From contig NZ_RYFF01000004.1 in the NCBI RefSeq assembly GCF_004138165.1, positions 124,001 to 188,000 of the forward strand: a DNA stretch of 64,000 nt. Direction: 5' to 3'. The notes under the pieces were generated by a model. It was given only the letters and a program-made list of their open reading frames with translations, did not search any database and was not told the origin of the DNA. The position numbers and the translations under genes are program-made. Shown here piece by piece: positions 59,336-64,000 of the stretch; position 1 is the stretch's first letter, and each line of letters starts with the position of its first letter. Origin of the DNA: Candidatus Chloroploca sp. Khr17. Lineage in GTDB: Bacteria; Chloroflexota; Chloroflexia; Chloroflexales; Chloroflexaceae.

Positions 59336-60268
59336 TTATACCGGTTGGGCGACGACCGTGATCACCGCGCCTTTGTGGAGTTTACGGTCAATCACCCAGA
59401 GTGGGGGCAAAAGCGCCGTGCGCACAAGAAGATTTTCCAGGGCACGCTGGGCAAGTGGCTGCAGGATTTCGTTGCGTAGGTGTTGACGCAACCAGAAGCG
59501 CCAACTCAACATCATCACCTGGTAGGTACTTCCCAGACAGATCAACTCGCGCACCTGAAAGCCAGCCTGATTGAGCATCTGCGTCAGCGTGCGTTCATCA
59601 GGGATAAACATATGACGTGGCTGATCGAGCCCGGCCCAGTAGCGACCACACAGACGAGCATCCCAGGCCGAAAGGTTAGGCACGCGGGCCACAAAGATGC
59701 CATCAGGGGGCAGGAGTTCGCGCACCCGTTGCAAGCTTGCCTGCGGCTGATGCAGATGCTCGAGTACATCCCACATCGTAATCACATCAAAGGTCTGACC
59801 TTCCAGGGCGACCTCCTCGAGCGTGCCCTGATGCACCATAAGCCCAAAGAGCTCACGGGCCTGCCGCGCCGCGTCGACACTCAATTCAACCCCAACCGTC
59901 TGCCAGGCAGCGCTGCCCGCACCAAGAAAGACGCCGGTGGCACAACCAACATCGAGGAGCCTGCGTTTGCCAGGGCGCGATGGCGCGTGACGTTCGACCA
60001 GGCGCCACCGTTTTTTCAAGCCATAGAGGTGCAGCATACCTCGCAGCAGGCTGGGGTTAGCCCAGGGCGGTGGAACAAAAGGATCATAGTCGGGAGGGTA
60101 GTAGAAGCTAATCTCGTTGGGAGCGGGACGCGGATTTTGATAGAGCAGGCCACATACGACACATTCGACCAGGGTAAAGCTGCCAGGCAACCCCAGCAAC
60201 GCATCCGGCAAGGTATAGCGGTGACGAGCCTCAGTTGCACCACAGAGCAAGCATGCAGTCGTTTCCAT
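59336..60268 (-). CDS. zinc-ribbon-bearing SAM methyltransferase
   Basis: The 310-residue protein begins with a CxxC...CxxC-type ribbon (ACLLCGATEARH and CVVCGLLY), then a class I methyltransferase domain with RLLDVGCATGVFLGAG and VITMWDVLEHLHQPQ. The start at 60268 is supported by AGGAGA about 13 nt ahead, whereas the longer frame runs through a dispersed repeat and is not real. Such bipartite methyltransferases are common in sugar biosynthesis clusters (C-methyltransferase type). It is in operon with the membrane protein. Confidence 0.75.
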   Translation of the reverse strand: METTACLLCGATEARHRYTLPDALLGLPGSFTLVECVVCGLLYQNPRPAPNEISFYYPPDYDPFVPPPWANPSLLRGMLHLYGLKKRWRLVERHAPSRPGKRRLLDVGCATGVFLGAGSAAWQTVGVELSVDAARQARELFGLMVHQGTLEEVALEGQTFDVITMWDVLEHLHQPQASLQRVRELLPPDGIFVARVPNLSAWDARLCGRYWAGLDQPRHMFIPDERTLTQMLNQAGFQVRELICLGSTYQVMMLSWRFWLRQHLRNEILQPLAQRALENLLVRTALLPPLWVIDRKLHKGAVITVVAQPV

Positions 60269-60317
60269 CGTTGCCGGGTATCTCCTAATACCAATCGAAT
60301 CGCTTAAAGGTACCGCT

Positions 60318-60391
60318 TTGTCATGCTGAGCACAGCGAAGCATCTCTGCCGTCGAGAAGCCTGAGACCCTGAGCGAAGCGAAGGGTGACAA
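60318..60391. repeat. dispersed 'TGCTGAGC...GAGCGAAG' repeat-like sequence
   Basis: This unit contains GTCATGCTGAGC and GAGCGAAGCGAAGGGTGAC and matches a well-known kind of repeated intergenic segment found across many bacterial genomes. It lies before the 60268 methyltransferase start. The frame that runs through it should not be annotated. Confidence 0.45.
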
Positions 60392-60442
60392 TGCGGCCTA
60401 CTCAACGGTAAATGGTATAACGTGTTGAGCGGGGCGACCGGT

Positions 60443-61600
60443 TCATCCAACGCTTGCATTATACACGTTCATGATCGACTCATATGCGCGCTCGGCTGAA
60501 AAATGGCTGAGTGCGCGGGCACGAGCAGCCACAGACAGCGCGGCCCGTCTTGGCGGATCAGCCAGGAGGCTGCTGATGGCGTCGACGAGGGCAGGCGTAT
60601 CCCGCGGTGCCACCAACAGGCCACATGGGCCAATCACTTCGGGGAGCGAGCCGGCCCGCGTGGCAACAAGCGGCGTCCCACAGGCCAGCGCTTCGAGGGC
60701 AGGCAACCCGAAGCCTTCGAGCAGTGAAGGCAAGACAACCAGATCCGCCAGCGCGTAGTAGGCCGGCATCACGGCATCGGGTACACTGCCAACTTCAAGC
60801 ACCCGGTTCCAGGCTCCTCCAGCCGCCTCAATGACCTTCTGCCGATAGGCCGCGTCCCACTGACCAACAATGACGAGGCGCACATCATCGGCCAGGGCAT
60901 TCAGTCCGGCGACGAGATACTCTAGCCCTTTGCGCGGGTTGGAAAAGCCCACATAAAGCAAAACCCGATACCCTTGGAGCCCGAGTTGCTGACGCAACGG
61001 CGCAACACGGGCAACTGGCTGGGGAGCAAAATAGTCGGTATCAACACTCTCAGGGGTAAGCGCAATCGCCCGCTCGGCTAGGCCATAGTGGGTCACAAAT
61101 TCCTGCCGTGTCGCCTCGCTGAGTGAGACCAGCGCCTGGGCACGGTGAAGGGTTGGCCGTTCGAGCAGATGCATCGCCGTTGTATAGTACACCCGGCGAA
61201 ACGCCCGATTCGCCGCCGACGAAGCATAGGGTTGACCATTATCGGCGGTAAGACGCTGGTGAAACGATTGCAGCAGACTCGCCACAAAAGGCCCCCGGTA
61301 GGCCCAGGCAAAATGCACATCAAGAAAATGGACAAGATCAAAGGGATGCCGGGCGTGTTGCTGCGCGACATGCCGGGCCGCGTGCCACCCATAGCCAATC
61401 CAGTCTGATCGACCAATCGGAACCCGCTCGACCACCATGCCCGCCGTCACCGTCCGCGGCAGCGTCCCAGGACGCCGTGCGGCCACCATCGTCACCTCGT
61501 GCCCACCAGCAACCAGTCGTTCAGCCAGCCGTTCAGCATAAACAGCCAGGCCCGACGACCGTACTGGAGCAACATCGAGGCTAATCAGACAGAGGCGCAT
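60443..61600 (-). CDS. GT4 family glycosyltransferase
   Basis: The 385-residue protein has a GT-B fold with VLLYVGFSNPRKGLEYLV and EGFGLPALEALACGTPLVATR (the E-x7-E donor site). It transfers a sugar from an NDP donor. The start overlaps the end of the upstream glycosyltransferase gene by 20 bp, so the pair is coupled. No signal or TM helix. Substrate unknown. Confidence 0.88.
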   Translation of the reverse strand: MRLCLISLDVAPVRSSGLAVYAERLAERLVAGGHEVTMVAARRPGTLPRTVTAGMVVERVPIGRSDWIGYGWHAARHVAQQHARHPFDLVHFLDVHFAWAYRGPFVASLLQSFHQRLTADNGQPYASSAANRAFRRVYYTTAMHLLERPTLHRAQALVSLSEATRQEFVTHYGLAERAIALTPESVDTDYFAPQPVARVAPLRQQLGLQGYRVLLYVGFSNPRKGLEYLVAGLNALADDVRLVIVGQWDAAYRQKVIEAAGGAWNRVLEVGSVPDAVMPAYYALADLVVLPSLLEGFGLPALEALACGTPLVATRAGSLPEVIGPCGLLVAPRDTPALVDAISSLLADPPRRAALSVAARARALSHFSAERAYESIMNVYNASVG

Positions 61601-62648
61601 GGACTTCCATCAGAATATCATTGAGCACAGCGCCAATGCGGGCAATGCTATAGCGCTCGATCAGGTGGGAATAGCCACCCCAGGCAATCTTCTCGCGTAA
61701 CTCGCGATCATTGCGCAAGGTCAGAATCGCTTCAACCAGCGACTGCGGATTCGCAAGCTCACACATATAAACATGTTCGCCATGAACAAAGATCTCGGCA
61801 TTGGCCGCATTATTGCCAACAATCGTTGGCCGGGCCATCCCTAAAAACTGATAGGTCTTGGTCGCAATGACATTCTGGGCTTTGCTATTATCAGAAAAGT
61901 GCCCACCCAGGCAAACTGACGCCTCGGCGATAGCCTCGGGCAGTTTGTGGTAGGGAACCCAGCCCATAAAGCCGATATTGGTGCATCCAAGTGTCTCAGC
62001 CAGCGCACGGATCTCGCCAAAGCGAAGCCCTTCACCCGCGATTTGAAAGACAATATCACGCTCGTTTTCGAGTAATTTTGCGGCCTGAACAATATATTCA
62101 ATGCCCTGCAACGGCAGAAATGAGCCATAATAAAAGATCTTGAAAGGGTGCTCGGCTGGCGCAGGGCGGGGAAAGAAGATCTCTTCGTCATATCCAAGGT
62201 AGAGCACCCGGAATAATTCGGGGGGTAAATGGTACAACCGAGTAAAATAGGCACAGTGGGCCTGGGTATCGAGGACAACGACATCGGCCATGCGACAAAC
62301 CAGACGATCCATCAAAAAGATCATGCGTCCGGCTAATGAATCAGGCTTGATCACACGACGATCAAGGCAAAGCGTATTAAAAGTCGAGAGATATGCATCA
62401 AAAACAACGGGCTTATGCGTACATAAACGCATCAGAAGGACAAGAAGGTAACCATAAAACCCCACAAAAACAACGTCGTGAGGTTTACGCTGCATTAATA
62501 CCTTAAAAAAAAGACGCACGTGACGTATGATATAATTCTTGCCACTATCAGTAATTGCTATCACCTCAGCATGTTGCTGAAGTGCTTTCAAAATAATCTG
62601 ATTACGGACATATTCTGGCTCACGTCCACATACAAACAGTACTCGCAT
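61581..62648 (-). CDS. GT4-like glycosyltransferase
   Basis: The 355-residue protein has FKIFYYGSFLPLQGIEYIVQA (about residues 169-189) and KTYQFLGMARPTIVGNN in place of the usual E-x7-E, so the donor site is less typical than in its neighbour. A GT-B fold is likely. The start ATG at 62648 has AGGAGG 4-5 nt upstream. It is in operon with the next GT4 gene, under a promoter at 62668-62696. Confidence 0.78.
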   Translation of the reverse strand: MRVLFVCGREPEYVRNQIILKALQQHAEVIAITDSGKNYIIRHVRLFFKVLMQRKPHDVVFVGFYGYLLVLLMRLCTHKPVVFDAYLSTFNTLCLDRRVIKPDSLAGRMIFLMDRLVCRMADVVVLDTQAHCAYFTRLYHLPPELFRVLYLGYDEEIFFPRPAPAEHPFKIFYYGSFLPLQGIEYIVQAAKLLENERDIVFQIAGEGLRFGEIRALAETLGCTNIGFMGWVPYHKLPEAIAEASVCLGGHFSDNSKAQNVIATKTYQFLGMARPTIVGNNAANAEIFVHGEHVYMCELANPQSLVEAILTLRNDRELREKIAWGGYSHLIERYSIARIGAVLNDILMEVHAPLSD

Positions 62649-62667
62649 ACATCCTCCTGCGACGGCC

Positions 62668-62696
62668 ATTATAGCTCAGTTGCAGGGTAAAGGCAA
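62668..62696 (-). promoter_or_regulatory. promoter of the GT4 operon
   Basis: On the minus strand TTGCCT (62696-62691), 17 bp, and TATAAT (62673-62668). Identical to the consensus layout at 23487-23459. Confidence 0.7.
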
Positions 62697-62701
62697 CGCT
62701 C

Positions 62702-63643
62702 GTGGCCTCACCTGCCGCCCCTGGCCAACTTCTTCCGCTCTATGTGGTTGTACTCAACTGGAATTTACCTGCGGATACCATCGCTTGCCTACATTCACTC
62801 CAAGCTGCTGCGCTGCCCGAGGTACATCTTCTGGCGGTAGACAATGGCTCAACTGATGATTCCCTGCACCAGATCCGGCATCACTTTGCCGATCAGATCG
62901 AACTGGTGGCGTTGCCAGAAAACCGCGGGTTTGCCGGGGGGATGAATGCCGGCATTGAGGCGGCATTGCGAGCCGGGGCGGGTTCGATCCTATTGCTTAA
63001 TAATGATACGGTTGTTGAACCTACCATGCTCTCGACGCTACTTGGGGCAGCGCAACAACGGCCACAAGCAGGCATTCTTGGGCCTGCGATCTACTACTAT
63101 GATGCGCCCGAACGCCTCTGGCAGATCGGCGCACGCCAGCATCCCCACTTTCCCGTGCCCGTCAACCTGAACCTACGCACGATCCGTCGGACAGGAGAGC
63201 AACCCTTGTCTGCTGACTATGTGACCGGGTGCGCCATGCTTGTGCGTCGCGAGGTCTTTGAACAGGTGGGCTTGCTCGATCCTACCTATGTCATGTACTT
63301 CGAAGACGCCGATTTCTGTCAACGGGTGCGCAAGGCAGGCTATCAGATCTGGTGTGTTCCCGCTGCACGGATGTGGCATCGTGTCTCGCTCAGTGCCAAC
63401 AAAGTCAAACCGGCCAGTCGGTATGCCTTTGCCTGGGGACGTGGGCGCTTTTACCGTCACTATCCCCATGGGCGCTCACCGACGTTGACCTTGACCTATC
63501 TCTTGTTGAGCACCGCTATGAAAGCCGGGGGCGATCTGCTTCGTGGCGACTGGCAGCCGGCCCTCTGGCTGTGGCGAGGGACACTCGATGGCTATCGGCT
63601 ACGCCCATTGCGGGGGCCAGTGCTTGGGGCGACGCATGAGTAG
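62702..63643 (+). CDS. GT2 family glycosyltransferase
   Basis: The 313-residue protein has the GT-A motif LLAVDNGSTDDS (about residues 43-54), ILLLNNDTVV with the DxD-like site, then FEDADFCQRVRKAGY and a C-terminal hydrophobic segment. These rhamnosyl/galactofuranosyl-type transferases build surface polysaccharides. The start is GTG, divergent from the GT4 operon across 53 bp. It is close to the end of the glycan cluster. Confidence 0.88.
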   Translation: MASPAAPGQLLPLYVVVLNWNLPADTIACLHSLQAAALPEVHLLAVDNGSTDDSLHQIRHHFADQIELVALPENRGFAGGMNAGIEAALRAGAGSILLLNNDTVVEPTMLSTLLGAAQQRPQAGILGPAIYYYDAPERLWQIGARQHPHFPVPVNLNLRTIRRTGEQPLSADYVTGCAMLVRREVFEQVGLLDPTYVMYFEDADFCQRVRKAGYQIWCVPAARMWHRVSLSANKVKPASRYAFAWGRGRFYRHYPHGRSPTLTLTYLLLSTAMKAGGDLLRGDWQPALWLWRGTLDGYRLRPLRGPVLGATHE

Positions 63644-63784
63644 TCTGATGATTTGACGCAAAGGCGCAAAGGGTTTTGAGAACACATCTGGACGCCAAGC
63701 GTGCGACGGATAGCGGTACCAGAGGGATAGAAGAAAACGTCGTTGACAGCCTACGATACTTTTGGCACAGCCCAAGGCCTCTGC

Positions 63785-64000
63785 TCACGGCACAAGCGAC
63801 TCATTGGCGCGGCTCGGGACAAAGATCGTAAAGATGACCCGATATTCGCCGACAGCACCTGGGGGCGATGCATCGGCACCCGCGACAAAAAAGAGACTGG
63901 TATTGAAAAGCACCAGATCACTCGCCTGGAACGCAATCTCGGGCATCGTATAGGTCGACCAGGCATCTGCAACCGGATTATACTGCCAGGCGGCCTGGGC
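63785..64000 (-). CDS. Kelch-repeat protein, C-terminal part (5' end outside window)
   Basis: The minus-strand frame is open at the right edge and ends with TGA at 63785-63787. Its 71 residues read WQYNPVADAWSTYTMPEIAF, a typical Kelch blade, followed by a short beta-rich end and LVP. Kelch beta-propellers are usually extracytoplasmic binding or galactose-oxidase-like domains. The gene begins beyond position 64000, so neither length nor signal can be judged. The stretch 63644-63784 between it and the GT2 gene shows nothing else. Confidence 0.6.
   Translation of the reverse strand, partial: AQAAWQYNPVADAWSTYTMPEIAFQASDLVLFNTSLFFVAGADASPPGAVGEYRVIFTIFVPSRANESLVP

Noticed and set aside
60269-60391. 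N-terminal extension of the 60268 methyltransferase
   Set aside because: The translated extension is derived from a dispersed repeat, and a better start with a ribosome-binding site exists at 60268.

Overview
The window reads as a chromosomal segment of a Gram-type-atypical, filamentous-phototroph-like Chloroflexota bacterium (Chloroflexales, Oscillochloris/Chloroploca-like). This is inference. It rests on the moderately high GC content, a polyhydroxyalkanoate (PHA) cluster with a class III type synthase, B12-dependent mutase accessory genes, a CrtI/CrtISO-type carotenoid enzyme, a T-box-controlled long-type IleS and many DUF-type Chloroflexi proteins. No rRNA, CRISPR array, phage or intact transposase gene was seen.

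Layout. 1-6.4 kb: the 3' end of a lipoate ligase-like gene, murJ, and a PHA block (reductase, synthase, small PhaE/PhaR-like subunit), then an M3 peptidase. 6.4-9.4 kb: an orphan sensor kinase, meaB and the B12-binding methylmalonyl-CoA mutase subunit. 9.5-9.9 kb: a compound palindrome, then a tRNA-Glu/tRNA-Asp operon with its own promoter and terminator. 9.9-18.2 kb (minus strand): a compact type VII secretion (WXG100/ESX-like) operon with a WXG100 protein, an EspG-like protein, a lipase with a WXG-like N-terminus and a Pro-rich tail, a second WXG-like protein, a three-ATPase EccC/EssC motor, and a YukD-FHA fusion. 18.3-25.3 kb: small membrane proteins, a DUF4397 surface protein, an operon ending in nadD-rsmG, a lipoprotein, and pspA. 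25.3-28 kb: zinc-ribbon protein, carotenoid oxidoreductase and DUF547 protein, followed by a 362-bp TA-flanked inverted-repeat element. 28.4-32.8 kb: T-box leader, ileS and a ConA-like protein. 32.8-39.5 kb: HerA-like ATPase, HAD phosphatase, a DAG-kinase/PAP2 fusion, glycerol kinase and a membrane protein. 39.7-42.2 kb: tRNA-Gly, serC and a glycosyltransferase. 42.2-47.7 kb: a partner-switching signalling operon (HEAT protein, STAS, RsbW-STAS fusion, membrane GAF-SpoIIE phosphatase). 48.2-54.3 kb: rsmA, an F420/PPOX-type protein, two tandem paralogous 640-660 aa membrane proteins and an SH3-like protein. 54.3-57.3 kb: GNAT, lipoprotein and a four-repeat secreted protein. 57.6-63.6 kb: a cell-surface glycan cluster (two methyltransferases, a flippase-like protein, two GT4 and one GT2 glycosyltransferases). 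The window ends inside a Kelch-like gene that runs in from the right edge.

The most notable system is the minimal T7SS operon. It combines actinobacterial-type features (EccC-like N-terminus, EspG-like chaperone) with a Firmicutes-type feature (YukD), lacks recognisable EccB/EccD/EccE/mycosin, EssA/EssB/EsaA genes, and carries a probable secreted lipase. Several small structured repeats (27999-28360, 49667-49815, 18616-18809, 9494-9608, the 15139/39603 family, the 68-bp tandem at 47942-48077) fill the intergenic space.

Start codons were chosen from ribosome-binding sites and family lengths, so several genes here start downstream of the longest open frame. Promoters with a TTGnnn-17-TATAnT layout recur (9622, 18830, 28382, 39716, and on the minus strand 23487 and 62696), which suggests a typical sigma-70-like housekeeping consensus.
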